64,000 nucleotides of DNA from CBDFGQ01 sp965247295 (GTDB lineage Bacteria; Chloroflexota; Dehalococcoidia; Lucifugimonadales; JAGWBF01): the NCBI GenBank assembly GCA_965247295.1, contig CBDFGQ010000004.1, forward strand, positions 248,001-312,000, in the 5' to 3' direction. Under the pieces are notes generated by a model, which made no database searches, was not told the origin of the DNA, and saw only the letters and a program-made list of their open reading frames with translations. Shown here piece by piece: positions 17,683 to 26,730 of this stretch (its first letter is position 1; every line of letters starts with the position of its first letter). The position numbers and the translations under genes were made by a program.

Positions 17683-19095
17683 ATGGGAAGCAAGGACATC
17701 GCCCAGACCGCTCACCTGATGCGGCGTGCCGGCTTTGGGGCTCCCTACGATTTGCTTGAAGCTCAAGCTGCAAAGGGCTACGAGGCCACGGTAGAGGAAC
17801 TCCTGGACCCGGATGCGCACGGTGTCCCCGAGTTTGACGAATTTTTGCCGGCCCGCTTCTACCCGGCATACGAGTGGCCGACGGCAAACCAGCATTCCGA
17901 GGCCAACCTTACATACCACATCGTCAGTACACCACGGCCGTTGGTGGAGAAGATGGCCCTGTTCTGGCATATGCTCTTCGCCACCGGCAATGCTAAGGTG
18001 ATGAGCGACCAACAGATGCTTCTCCAGTTCGCCATGTTCCGAAAGCACGGACTGGGGAACTACAAGGAGTTGTTGAAAAACCTGGCCAAGGACCCGGCCA
18101 TGATCTTCTGGCTGGACAACAACGAGAATCACAAACACGCCCCCAACGAGAACTGGGGTCGCGAACTGCTGGAGCTATTCAGTATGGGCCAGGGAAATTA
18201 TACCGAGGACGACGTCAAGGTGGCCGCGCGTGCCTTCACCGGCTGGACCCTTTCACCCAAGATCCCTGGTGCTCGTGCACATACCTGGGGGTTCGAATAC
18301 AAAGAGGAGGACCACGACGACAGCGAGAAGGTCTTCCTGGGCCAGAGTGGTAGGTTAAATGGCGAGGACATCATCGACATCATCGTACAGCAGCCCGCCA
18401 CCCACCGGTTCATCGCGCGGCACCTCTACAACTTCTTCGTGAGCGACGAGGTCCAGGTGCCAAGCTGGCATGATGAACCCCCGAAGGACCCGGAGGCTGT
18501 CCAGGCTATCGCCGACGTCTTCAGGGATTCGGGCTACGAAATCAAGGACACGGTGCGGTTTATCCTTAATTCCGGCTTCTTCAAGGACGAGGAGACCTGG
18601 TTTACCAAAATGAAAAGCCCGGCCGAAGTCGTCGCCGGCACCATGAGGTTGATCGGTGATTTCAAGGAGCCTAGACCCGGGCTGGCGCTACTGTCCCAGG
18701 AGACTGGCTTTCAGGGTCAGCAGCTGTTGAATCCACCAAGCGTGGAAGGATGGCACACCGGCCACGAATGGATAGACAGCGGCTCCCTGGTGCGCCGGAT
18801 CAACTTCATGAGCGAGAACGTGAGCAACCCCAGCATGCCCGGCGTGAGATACATTATCGATAGGCTAGCAGACAAAGGAAGCTCCTCAGCCGAAGAGCTG
18901 GTGGACAACTGCCTCGAGCTTTTGGGTTGCGTACGTCTCGAGCCCGAGACCAGACAGGCGTACATAGAGCACGCGGAGGCCGGGGGCGAGATCGGAGGGC
19001 CCGGCACTTCCGAAGGGGAACGTGAGGCCTTTGAGCAGCGGTGCACTGAAATCCTGCGGCTGATTGGGGCCTCGAAAGAGTACCAGTTCTGTTAG
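17683..19095 (+). CDS. DUF1800 family protein
   Basis: 470 residues, usual length. ATG follows GAGGAGGAAG. Family marks: AHLMRRAGFGAPYDLLEAQ at the N-terminus, MALFWHMLFATGNAKV, NENWGRELLELFSMGQGNYTEDDV, VAARAFTGWTL, and SVEGWHTGHEWIDSGSLV. DUF1800 proteins are of unknown biochemistry and nearly always adjoin a DUF1501 gene, as here. Many relatives are exported, but I see no signal peptide in this copy. It starts a same-strand cluster DUF1800-DUF1501-NHL. Confidence 0.9.
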   Translation: MGSKDIAQTAHLMRRAGFGAPYDLLEAQAAKGYEATVEELLDPDAHGVPEFDEFLPARFYPAYEWPTANQHSEANLTYHIVSTPRPLVEKMALFWHMLFATGNAKVMSDQQMLLQFAMFRKHGLGNYKELLKNLAKDPAMIFWLDNNENHKHAPNENWGRELLELFSMGQGNYTEDDVKVAARAFTGWTLSPKIPGARAHTWGFEYKEEDHDDSEKVFLGQSGRLNGEDIIDIIVQQPATHRFIARHLYNFFVSDEVQVPSWHDEPPKDPEAVQAIADVFRDSGYEIKDTVRFILNSGFFKDEETWFTKMKSPAEVVAGTMRLIGDFKEPRPGLALLSQETGFQGQQLLNPPSVEGWHTGHEWIDSGSLVRRINFMSENVSNPSMPGVRYIIDRLADKGSSSAEELVDNCLELLGCVRLEPETRQAYIEHAEAGGEIGGPGTSEGEREAFEQRCTEILRLIGASKEYQFC

Positions 19096-19147
19096 ACTGG
19101 TAACGAATAAATACAATACGGCAGAAGGTACGAGGGGAGAACGTGAA

Positions 19148-20275
19148 ATGACAAAAGATCCAGTGCTCGTGGTACTGCAGCTTACGGGCGGTAACGACTA
19201 TCTCAACACCATAATCCCTCATACCGATCCCCTCTACAGGGACTACCGCAAGAGGGTGGCGGTTCCCGAGGACCAGATGGTCTCCCTTGACGACACATAT
19301 GGCCTGCACCCGTCCTTGGCGCCCCTCAAGCAGTTTTGGGATGAGGGCTCGATGGCGCTGATCCATGGGATAGGCTATGAAAATTCATCAAGGTCTCACT
19401 TCCGCTCCATGGACATCTGGCACACCTGCGAGCCCAACAAGATAGGGACCGAGGGATGGGTCGGCCGGGCTATCAGAGCCGTCGACCCCAACAAGGAGAA
19501 CGTCCTGACCGGTGTCAACTTCGGCCAGGGCCTACCCCGTGCCCTGGCGGTTCGCGGTGTCCCCGTGGCCTCCGTCTCTCAGCTGGAGACCTATGGGCTG
19601 ATGACGAGTATCGCGCAGGATGACCAGAGGGCCAAGGCCCTGGAGACCTTCGCGCGTGTCTACTCGCCGGCCATTGGCCGTGGCATGGCCATGGAGTATT
19701 TGAGTAACACGGGCCTGGACGCCCTCAAGGGCGCTGACATCCTTAGAGTTGCCCCCGAAAGGTACAGCTCCTCCGTAGAGTACGCCAGTAATGCCATCGC
19801 TCAGAGGCTCCGCAACATCGCCATGGTCCACCTGGCCGACCTTGGCACCCGCTTCTTCTACACCCAGCAATCTAGCTATGACACCCACGCAGGCCAGCTG
19901 GGCTGGCATGACTATTTGTGTAGGGATTTGTCCCAGGCCCTTGTGGACTTTTTCACCGACCTCAGGGAGCATGACGCATCCGACAACGTGGTCATGATCA
20001 TGTTCAGCGAATTCGGCCGCCGCGTCCGGGACAACGGCTCCGGCACCGACCACGGCGCCGGCGGCGTCGCCTTCGCCATAGGCGATGGAGTCAAGGGGGG
20101 ACACTACTCCGAGTACCCCTCTATGAAGGCTGTAGACCTGGATGAGGGAGACCTGGCCCCCAATTATGACTACCGAGGCCTCTACTCTACCGTTCTGGAG
20201 CGGCACATGGGGCTTGATCCCGTTGAAATCGTCGATGGCAACTACGAACAGCTTGACTTTGTCGCCGATAGATAG
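19148..20275 (+). CDS. DUF1501 family protein
   Basis: 375 residues from ATG 19148, preceded by GGGGAG. An upstream TTG frame exists, but the Shine-Dalgarno and the family N-terminus (VLVVLQLTGGNDYLNTIIPH) favour this start. The fold belongs to the alkaline-phosphatase/sulfatase superfamily-like DUF1501 group, with HPSLAPLKQFWDEGSMALIHGIGY, SHFRSMDIWHT, YDTHAGQLGWH and MFSEFGRRVRDNGSGTDHGAGG. Most members carry a Tat signal; this one lacks it, so it may act in the cytoplasm. It partners the DUF1800 gene 52 bases upstream. Confidence 0.9.
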   Translation: MTKDPVLVVLQLTGGNDYLNTIIPHTDPLYRDYRKRVAVPEDQMVSLDDTYGLHPSLAPLKQFWDEGSMALIHGIGYENSSRSHFRSMDIWHTCEPNKIGTEGWVGRAIRAVDPNKENVLTGVNFGQGLPRALAVRGVPVASVSQLETYGLMTSIAQDDQRAKALETFARVYSPAIGRGMAMEYLSNTGLDALKGADILRVAPERYSSSVEYASNAIAQRLRNIAMVHLADLGTRFFYTQQSSYDTHAGQLGWHDYLCRDLSQALVDFFTDLREHDASDNVVMIMFSEFGRRVRDNGSGTDHGAGGVAFAIGDGVKGGHYSEYPSMKAVDLDEGDLAPNYDYRGLYSTVLERHMGLDPVEIVDGNYEQLDFVADR

Positions 20276-20404
20276 CCTGCCCACGCAGTGCAAGGGGCGC
20301 TTGCTCTCCCTGCAGAAGTAGGTCTGCCCGCTCAGGTTCCCCGAACGATGGGGAGACCGTGGGCCTTCTTGGAGCATGGGTAACAACAAACAGGAGAAGT
20401 CGAC

Positions 20405-21442
20405 ATGCCTGTCACCACGTTAGCGCCAGGTCGTGCCTTTACTTACCTGGACAGCATGGGCCGGGGCAGTAATTCTGAGACGGGCTTCCGACAGCCTGTG
20501 GACGTCGCCCGCAGGGGAGACATACTCTATGTGGCCAACGCGGGTGATGAGTTCAACTATGGTAATAGAATCACGAAGGTCACCCTGGACCATGACTGGA
20601 TCCAGGACATCGGCATTCCCGGCCCTGGAGGGGGCACGGTGGTACTGCTGGTCAGTGACATCGGCGATGGTCAGTTCCTGTGGCCCGGTGGCATCGCCTT
20701 GGATCGAGATGAGAACGTTTTCGTCACCGACCAGCCATGTAACAACATAGTGATGTTCAAGAGCGACGGTACCTTCCTGGGCAAGTGGGGTGACCTGGGC
20801 TCCGGCGAAGGTGAGTTTGACACCCCCAGTGGCATCGTTTTTGATGAGAGCGACAACCTGTACATCGCCGACACGAAGAACCATCGCGTGCAGAAGTTCA
20901 CCAAAGACGGCGGGTTCCTGGGAGAGTTTGGCCGTTATGGCAAGGAGGCGGGCGAGTTCGATCTGCCGTGGGGTATATGTCTCGACAAAGAGGGCAACAT
21001 CTATGTGGCGGATTGGGGCAACGACAGGGTGCAGAAGTTCTCTGCCGATGGCGAGTACCTTTTCACCTTCGGGAGGTCAGGTACCGGCAAGGGGGAGTTG
21101 GTTCGCCCCAGTGGTGTAGCGGTAGACAAGGACGGTGATGTCTATATCGCCGACTGGGGAAATAACCGCGTCAATGTGCACGAGGCTAACGGAGACTATC
21201 TGGCAACCCTGGTCGGCGAAGCCAGAGACCCATCGCCCTGGTATCAGATGACGCTGGACGCTAACCCTGACCTGGTCAAGGCCCAGGCTCGCGTGGACAT
21301 GGAGCCCGACAAGTATCTGCGCCGGCCGACGGCGGTGGATGTAGGCGATGATTACAAGATCCTGATCGTTGAGTCCAGGATACACCGTATTCAGATCTAC
21401 CAAAAGGATCCCAACTACCAGGACACCCGGGCCAACATCTAG
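20405..21442 (+). CDS. NHL-repeat six-bladed beta-propeller protein
   Basis: 345 residues; ATG follows CAGGAGAAG. At least five NHL repeats are visible, each with the pattern P-x-G-I-x-x-D, NIYVADWGNDRVQKF and DGEYLFTFG, over residues 25-270. No signal peptide or membrane segment. NHL propellers act as binding scaffolds or as lyases and lactonases, and there is no clear catalytic motif. It follows the DUF1501 gene by 129 bases on the same strand, so the three may be co-expressed. Confidence 0.88.
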   Translation: MPVTTLAPGRAFTYLDSMGRGSNSETGFRQPVDVARRGDILYVANAGDEFNYGNRITKVTLDHDWIQDIGIPGPGGGTVVLLVSDIGDGQFLWPGGIALDRDENVFVTDQPCNNIVMFKSDGTFLGKWGDLGSGEGEFDTPSGIVFDESDNLYIADTKNHRVQKFTKDGGFLGEFGRYGKEAGEFDLPWGICLDKEGNIYVADWGNDRVQKFSADGEYLFTFGRSGTGKGELVRPSGVAVDKDGDVYIADWGNNRVNVHEANGDYLATLVGEARDPSPWYQMTLDANPDLVKAQARVDMEPDKYLRRPTAVDVGDDYKILIVESRIHRIQIYQKDPNYQDTRANI

Positions 21443-21633
21443 GCTTCCATATACTCAGTAATCCCTCTTAAGTGGCGCGTAGCCGTACTTCACCTCGTCC
21501 AGAAGCCGCTCGAACTCGGGATAGTCCGGCCCCGCCACCACCAACAGCACAGACCGTCTGGGGTCCTCCGACAGCCTGGTGGTGGTCAGGGCTTCCTGTC
21601 CAGGCCGAGGCGCGCGTAAAGGAGGAGGCCGAG

Positions 21634-22599
21634 ATGCTTACGTGGAAAGTTGCCTACTTCAGTGCAATAGGTGGACCGACCGAGTTCATGGTCGGACAAG
21701 CGCCTCCGGACTTGGAGGTTACGGTTGTGGACCCGAGGCTCTCCGATGAGGAGAAAGCCAAGTTGTGTAGGGACGCAGACGCCATAATCTCCAACGCTAT
21801 TTCCACCGATGTACTCAGGCAATGCCCGAATGTCAAGCTGATCCAGACCCTGAGCGCCGGCTACGACTTGCTGGACCTGGAGGCCATACTCGAGATGGGC
21901 ATCCCCGTCGCCAACGACGGAGGGGCCAACGCCATTGCCGTCGCAGAGCATTCCATCGCCCTGATGATCAATATCGGCAAGCGGCTCATGCTTCAGTGGG
22001 ACAGCACCACGAAGCGACGCCAGTGGCAGGGGGACCTCTACCTAAACGACCTCTCAGAGCTCACCGACAAGACCGTGGGCATCGTTGGGCTGGGGCCAAT
22101 CGGCAAGCACGTGGCCAAACGCCTCATAGGATTTGACACACACACAATCTACTACGACATCGTAGACATCCCGCAGGGCGTCCAGCATGAGCTAAAGGCT
22201 GAGCCGGTACTCTTTGACAAACTGCTGCAGGCGTCGGACATCGTCAGCATGAATGTCCCGTTGACCCGCCGGACTCGGGGCATGATGTCGGACAGGGAGT
22301 TTGGGATAATGAAACGGACGGCATATCTCATAAATACGTGCCGTGGCCCGGTGGTTGACGAGGCCGCCCTTTACCGGGCGTTGAAGACGGGGCAGATAGC
22401 CGCCGCCGGGCTGGATGTGTTGGAGGAGGAGCCCACTCCGGCAGAGAATCCCCTTTTCGACCTGGATAACGTGGTGATCACTCCTCACATGGCCGGGCAT
22501 AGCCAGGAGACCAACCTGCGGGCTGCCGGCTTCGCTTATGGCAACATCAAGCGCGTTCTGGCGGGAGAGCCACCGGAATCGCTGGTCACGCCGGAGTAG
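21634..22599 (+). CDS. D-isomer-specific 2-hydroxyacid dehydrogenase
   Basis: 321 residues from ATG 21634, which follows AAAGGAGGAGG; the frame is open further upstream, but that part has no homology. It has the catalytic-domain start (MLTWKVAYFSAIGGPTEF), the NAD-binding Rossmann motif (VGIVGLGPIGKHVAKRLIGF), the substrate-binding Arg in NTCRGPVVDEAAL and the Glu/His pair (DVLEEEPTP, ITPHMAGHS). It interconverts a 2-oxoacid and a D-2-hydroxyacid with NAD(H) in the cytoplasm; the substrate is unknown. It ends at a clear terminator. Confidence 0.92.
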   Translation: MLTWKVAYFSAIGGPTEFMVGQAPPDLEVTVVDPRLSDEEKAKLCRDADAIISNAISTDVLRQCPNVKLIQTLSAGYDLLDLEAILEMGIPVANDGGANAIAVAEHSIALMINIGKRLMLQWDSTTKRRQWQGDLYLNDLSELTDKTVGIVGLGPIGKHVAKRLIGFDTHTIYYDIVDIPQGVQHELKAEPVLFDKLLQASDIVSMNVPLTRRTRGMMSDREFGIMKRTAYLINTCRGPVVDEAALYRALKTGQIAAAGLDVLEEEPTPAENPLFDLDNVVITPHMAGHSQETNLRAAGFAYGNIKRVLAGEPPESLVTPE

Positions 22600-22635
22600 G
22601 CGCGGGGCGGGCTACCAAAATTTGGGCACAAAAAG

Positions 22636-22670
22636 GCCCGGACATTCAAATTCCGGGCTTTCTCTTTCTT
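22636..22670 (+). terminator. Rho-independent terminator after hydroxyacid dehydrogenase gene
   Basis: GCCCGGA pairs with TCCGGGC around a 9-base loop, followed by TTTCTCTTTCTT. It lies 37 bases past the stop codon. Confidence 0.7.
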
Positions 22671-22995
22671 CGAAATGTCAACGGATTGTCTCCGGCGGCC
22701 AAGAGGACGGCGACGACGACATCCGTGGCGGTGGCGCCAGGGACGAGCTCCAAGGCGGGGGACTTGAATGGTACAACCTGGCACATAGTTTTCCGTTCTG
22801 GCTAGACAGGGCACACAAACCCGGGTTAGCCACCCAGGTCGCAGCCACCAGCACCGCCAACCCTCTTTCCAGTCTCATTGCTGCCTCCCTTCCAGAACCC
22901 TGACCCGCTACTCCAGCTCGCCCACGCTTGACACGGAGTGGGCCTCGGTGATTAGGTACATTGGCCCGAATACTGAGCCCCTGGAGGTAGAGACG

Positions 22996-24573
22996 ATGAA
23001 GTACGACGTTATCGTGGTAGGGGCCGGGTCTGCCGGCTCAATCGTTGCTACCAGGCTGATGGAGGACCCAGAGCGCTCGGTCCTGCTGCTGGAGGCCGGG
23101 CCGGACTATCCCGACTTCGCATATCTTCCCGATGACTTGAAATACAGCACCACCGAGGCCGCCTTCGTGAAGGGCGCCCCCCACGACTGGGGCTTCGTCG
23201 GCACGGCTACTCCCCAGCACAGTGAGCCCATCTTGGTACCCCGCGCCAAAGTCGTTGGCGGATGTAGTGCTCACAATGGGCCGGGGCCCCTGTTCATCCG
23301 GGGCATCCCTGAAGACTACGATGCCTGGGCGTCGCTGGGCAACGACTTGTGGTCCTTCCGTAATGTGCTGCCGTATTTCAGGAGGATGGAAACGGACAAA
23401 GATATCCAGGATGACTTTCACGGCTCCAAAGGGCCAATTCCGGTTCATCGGCCCAAAAGGGAGACGTGGCTGCCCCTTCAGGAAGCCTTTTACCGGGCCT
23501 GCATCGCGGCTGGATACCCCGAGCACCCGGACCTGAATCACCCCGAGAATACGGGCCTGTGCACCAGAGTAGAGAACCAGGTTGATGGCGTCCGGATGAG
23601 CACTGCTTTGACCTACATTAATCCCAATCGCCACCGGCTCAACTTCACCATCAGACCCAACGCCCTGGCGACTCGGATCTTGTTCGAGGGTAGACGAGCG
23701 GCTGCTGTGGAAGTGGAAAGCGGAGGGGAGCGGTTCAGGGTGGAGGGAGAGGAGATCGTGGTGAGCGCCGGTCCAGTCTGCTCCCCCCAGCTCCTGATGT
23801 TGTCGGGCGTGGGGCCCGCCGACCATCTGCTGGGTCTGGGAATCTCCGTGGTCCATGACCTGCCGGGGGTCGGGCAAAATATGAGGGATCACCCGGGTGT
23901 GCCGGTCCGGCTGCGCGTGAAAGACGGCTTTACTCTCCACCCCAATGGCCCTCGGGCCTCTGTCATGCTTCGCTATACCTGCGGTGGCTCGAGCAGTCGT
24001 AACGACATGATAATCACCCCGGCCAACTTCTCCTCCATGGTCCAGTTCGGCGGGAACGCCCTGGAGGGAGAGGGCGTCCGGCTTAACTCCAGCCTGCAGC
24101 TGGCTGTCGGCGCTGGGGAGTTGACCCTCATCTCGCCGGACCCCCAGGTGCAGCCCCACATGGAGTACCGATACCTCCAGGATCCCTGGGACCGGAAGCG
24201 ACTGCGCGAGGCGGTGCGCCTGTGCATCGGCCTGTCGGAGCGAGAGGAGTTCAAGGACATCATAGCCGGTAGGATCGCTCCAACCCACGAGGACCTGGTC
24301 TCGGACGATGCACTGGATGCCTGGCTGCTGAGAAATGTGAGGACCTCCTACCATGTCTCGGGCACCTGCAAGATGGGGCCCTCGTCGGACCCCATGGCGG
24401 TAGTGGACCAGACCTGCCGGGTACATGGGCTGCAGGGGTTGAGGGTGGTGGATGCCTCCATCATGCCCGACGTCATTCGGGCCAACACCAACGTCACCAC
24501 GATGATGATAGGCGAGCGGGTGTCCGAATTTATGAAGCAGGGCCTGAAGGCCTGCCCTTCGGCTACGATCTAG
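22996..24573 (+). CDS. GMC-family FAD-dependent oxidoreductase
   Basis: 525 residues from ATG 22996, which follows GGAGGTAGAGACG. The N-terminal FAD motif YDVIVVGAGSAGSIVATRL is followed by ESxxL-type LLLEAGPDY, the GMC signature 1 area (LVPRAKVVGGCSAHNGPGPLFIRG), signature 2 (SAGPVCSPQLLMLSGVGP) and the C-terminal active-site region with His in TSYHVSGTCKMG and Asn in NTNVTTMMIG. It oxidises an alcohol or amino-alcohol, passing electrons to FAD and then oxygen or a carrier (choline dehydrogenase-like group). The substrate is not inferable. Confidence 0.93.
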   Translation: MKYDVIVVGAGSAGSIVATRLMEDPERSVLLLEAGPDYPDFAYLPDDLKYSTTEAAFVKGAPHDWGFVGTATPQHSEPILVPRAKVVGGCSAHNGPGPLFIRGIPEDYDAWASLGNDLWSFRNVLPYFRRMETDKDIQDDFHGSKGPIPVHRPKRETWLPLQEAFYRACIAAGYPEHPDLNHPENTGLCTRVENQVDGVRMSTALTYINPNRHRLNFTIRPNALATRILFEGRRAAAVEVESGGERFRVEGEEIVVSAGPVCSPQLLMLSGVGPADHLLGLGISVVHDLPGVGQNMRDHPGVPVRLRVKDGFTLHPNGPRASVMLRYTCGGSSSRNDMIITPANFSSMVQFGGNALEGEGVRLNSSLQLAVGAGELTLISPDPQVQPHMEYRYLQDPWDRKRLREAVRLCIGLSEREEFKDIIAGRIAPTHEDLVSDDALDAWLLRNVRTSYHVSGTCKMGPSSDPMAVVDQTCRVHGLQGLRVVDASIMPDVIRANTNVTTMMIGERVSEFMKQGLKACPSATI

Positions 24574-24589
24574 TGCTCAGTGCCGGGGA

Positions 24590-25186
24590 GTTGGTAGACT
24601 CTCCCAGGATCTCCGGGGCGTGCGGGACGTAGGTTTCAAGGACAGCCGGGTGGACGACGTCGAGGTCGCCATCGTCGACGAAGACGGACAGCCGGTACCG
24701 GTGACCGCAGTGGGGGAGATCGTGGCTCGGTGTCCCAGGATTATGAAGGGGTACTGGGGTGAGGATGAAGCCACCGCAGGCACCATCAGGGAGGGTTGGC
24801 TTTATACAGGAGACCTGGGCTACCAGGACCAGGACGGGTATATATATCTGGCTGGACGCGCCAAGGACTTCATCAAGTGCGGTGGTGAGATGATCTCTCC
24901 CGAAGAGGTGGAGCGGGTCCTGCTTTCCTACCCTGGCGTTGAAAACGCCGCCATCATAGGCGTGCCCGACGTGGACTGGGGGGAGCGGGTGAGGGCATTG
25001 GTGGTGCTGAAGGGAGCGGATGTGACCGAGCAGGACCTGATCGAACACACACGCCAGCGGCTCGCAGGCTTCAAGAGACCCGAGTCGGTGGTGTTCGTGG
25101 GGGAGCTTCCCCGCAATCCTCTGGGGAAGGTGCTCAAGCGGGTATTGCGGGAGGAGTACGGCCAACCGATAGAGTCGTCCGGTTAG
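24590..25186 (+). pseudogene. AMP-forming acyl-CoA synthetase, C-terminal fragment
   Basis: About 195 residues of the adenylate-forming fold: VDDVEVAIVDEDGQPVP, GEIVARCPRIMKGYWG, the hinge YTGDLGYQDQDGYIYLAGR, KDFIKCGGEMISPEEVE and the catalytic lysine region LPRNPLGKVLKRVLRE. The first 330 or so residues, including the P-loop and the acyl pocket, are missing, so it cannot activate a substrate. The break sits directly after the GMC oxidoreductase stop, suggesting a deletion joined the two. Confidence 0.75.
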
Positions 25187-25213
25187 AGGGACCTTCGGTA
25201 CAGACCCCCGGCC

Positions 25214-25747
25214 TTACCTTTCCGGCTCGTCCATGTAGCTTGCCAGCAGCAGGTCCAACTGGTACATCAGCAGCTTGTTCCAGGCGATACTCGTCTGCGA
25301 CGCCAGTCGAGGGTCCGGGATATTATCGTGCAGTAAGGTGGCGATAGATGTCTGATAATATGAAACTGTGCCTATGACGAATCGGGCCGGCACTCGGCCC
25401 AAGCCGGGCCTGTGAGTGGACATGTGTTTGTGCATTATCCCCACGGCAGCCACGTATCGGGGAAAGCCCTCGTTCATGGGTGCCGCCGAACTGTTCCTTA
25501 GCCAGGTTATCTGAGTGCGTTTGTTGGCGTCGACCCGCTCCTCGTCGACCTCCCCGTTGCCGTCGACGAAGTACTTCCGTGCGTCGGGGTAATTCAGGAA
25601 GTGACTGCACACAGATTCCGCAAGCGTCCCGGCATTCTCCATGACGATGGCGGCGCTATCCCGGATCAGCTTCCGGTCTCCCTCGGACAGGCCCACGAAG
25701 GAGACCATCTCTTCCATTCTCGCAGACCAGTTCGGGGCCACCGTCAT
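25214..25747 (-). CDS. Protoglobin-like heme protein
   Basis: 177 residues, close to single-domain protoglobin length. It shows the protoglobin/globin-coupled-sensor pattern: FVGLSEGDRKLIRDSAAIV, the F-helix region YVAAVGIMHKHMSTHRPGLGRVPARFVIG with candidate proximal histidines, and a helical C-terminus. No sensor output domain is attached. Protoglobins bind O2, CO or NO. ATG at 25747 follows AGGAGGTCCTGC. It is convergent with the ligase fragment. Confidence 0.72.
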   Translation of the reverse strand: MTVAPNWSARMEEMVSFVGLSEGDRKLIRDSAAIVMENAGTLAESVCSHFLNYPDARKYFVDGNGEVDEERVDANKRTQITWLRNSSAAPMNEGFPRYVAAVGIMHKHMSTHRPGLGRVPARFVIGTVSYYQTSIATLLHDNIPDPRLASQTSIAWNKLLMYQLDLLLASYMDEPER

Positions 25748-25972
25748 GCAGGACCTCCTGGATTCGGGGGTTGCCTTGATCCCGGAGCGCCGACAGCCGA
25801 GGCTACGGCTGATCGCGCTTTATCGGGACCAATCTCATGCAGATACTATAATGCGCCCCAGGGCCTGTCAAGGCGACTCCTTGACTTGCCAGAAACTCAG
25901 GTTAAACTTAATGGAGATTCGACCCAGCAATATCCGTCAGCCAAACCTGGAACAGCACCGAAGGAGGGCGCC

Positions 25973-26251
25973 ATGTGGAAGATTAATCTGGACATCGTCT
26001 ACTGCGTATCTTGACAACACCTCGCTCTCGCCACGTGGATGGCGAACGAGTTCTTCAGGGCGTACGGCCCCGATGCTGCTATCTCCCTGACCCCCGCTCA
26101 CAACGGCCGGATTGAGGTGTACCTGGACGGGGAGAAGATTTTCGACCGTAAGGAAGAGGGGGACATATTCCCCGACCTCAAGCGTGTCCGCGAGATGAAA
26201 GCGAAGATCCAGGAAAAACTGGACGCCGTTCCGGTTCCCGCAGATAACTAA
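25973..26251 (+). CDS. SelW/Rdx-family selenoprotein, copy 1 (in-frame TGA read as selenocysteine)
   Basis: From ATG 25973 (after GGAGGGCGCC) the frame reads MWKINLDIVYCVS, then TGA at 26012-26014, then QHLALATWMANEFFRAYGPD through to the TAA at 26251. Conceptual length is 92 residues, with C11-V-S-U14 forming the CxxU redox motif of SelW-like thioredoxin-fold proteins. The family tail DGEKIFDRKEEGDIFPDL is clear. A conventional gene finder would start at the ATG at 26039 and lose the active site. A hairpin follows the TGA, and a second copy lies 143 bases downstream with TGA at the same codon. Role: probable small thiol oxidoreductase. Confidence 0.85.
26021..26050 (+). promoter_or_regulatory. 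Candidate bacterial SECIS hairpin of selW copy 1
   Basis: CTCG (26021) pairs with CGAG (26047), and CGCC (26029) with GGCG (26041), around the apical loop ACGTGGAT. The loop starts 18 bases after the TGA, inside the usual range, and has G residues. The same inner stem and loop occur in copy 2. Confidence 0.55.
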
Positions 26252-26394
26252 GCTACCACTCCCTATTTGAGACGAGGTAGGACCTACTCGGAGCGTCAGC
26301 ATTCGGGTGGGCCGCATGGGTCTTCAGGGTCGGTAGACTTCGCATCGGCTTCTGTGCTAATGGCCGGAAGGCGATAGACTGTTGGAGGAATTCC

Positions 26395-26673
26395 ATGTGG
26401 AAGATCAACCTGGACATAGTTTACTGCGTCCGTTGACAGTATCACTCTACCGCCACGTGGATGGCGAATGAGTTCTTCCGGGCATACGGGCCCGATGCGG
26501 CTGTCTCCTTGACGCCGGGTGATAACGGCCGGCTGGAAGTCTATCTGGACGGAGAAAAGATCTTCGACCGCAAGGAAGAGGACGGGAAGTACCCCGATCT
26601 GGCCCGTGTCCGAGAGATGAAGGCGGTTATACAGGCGAAGCTGGACACTGTCGCCGCAGCTGCCGACAATTAG
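26395..26673 (+). CDS. SelW/Rdx-family selenoprotein, copy 2 (in-frame TGA read as selenocysteine)
   Basis: ATG 26395 follows GGAGGAATTCC. The frame reads MWKINLDIVYCVR, TGA at 26434-26436, then QYHSTATWMANEFFRAYGPD and the family tail DGEKIFDRKEEDGKYPDL to the TAG at 26673; 92 residues. The motif is C11-V-R-U14. It is clearly a tandem duplicate of the gene at 25973, but with many synonymous and some conservative changes across the frame, on both sides of the TGA. That pattern means the codons before the TGA are under protein-level selection, which argues strongly for read-through rather than a nonsense mutation. Confidence 0.86.
26444..26473 (+). promoter_or_regulatory. Candidate bacterial SECIS hairpin of selW copy 2
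   Basis: ACTC (26444) pairs with GAGT (26470), and CGCC (26451) with GGCG (26463), around ACGTGGAT. The inner stem and loop are identical to copy 1; the outer stem uses different bases but still pairs. The loop starts 18 bases after the TGA. Confidence 0.55.
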
Positions 26674-26730
26674 GGCTGCTCACCGTCCGGCTACAACGCA
26701 GTACGGATGAGCCGGACGCGGTATGGAGGT

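Noticed and set aside
23038..24426. Reverse open frame of 462 codons antisense to the GMC oxidoreductase
   Set aside because: The forward strand has complete FAD and GMC motifs.
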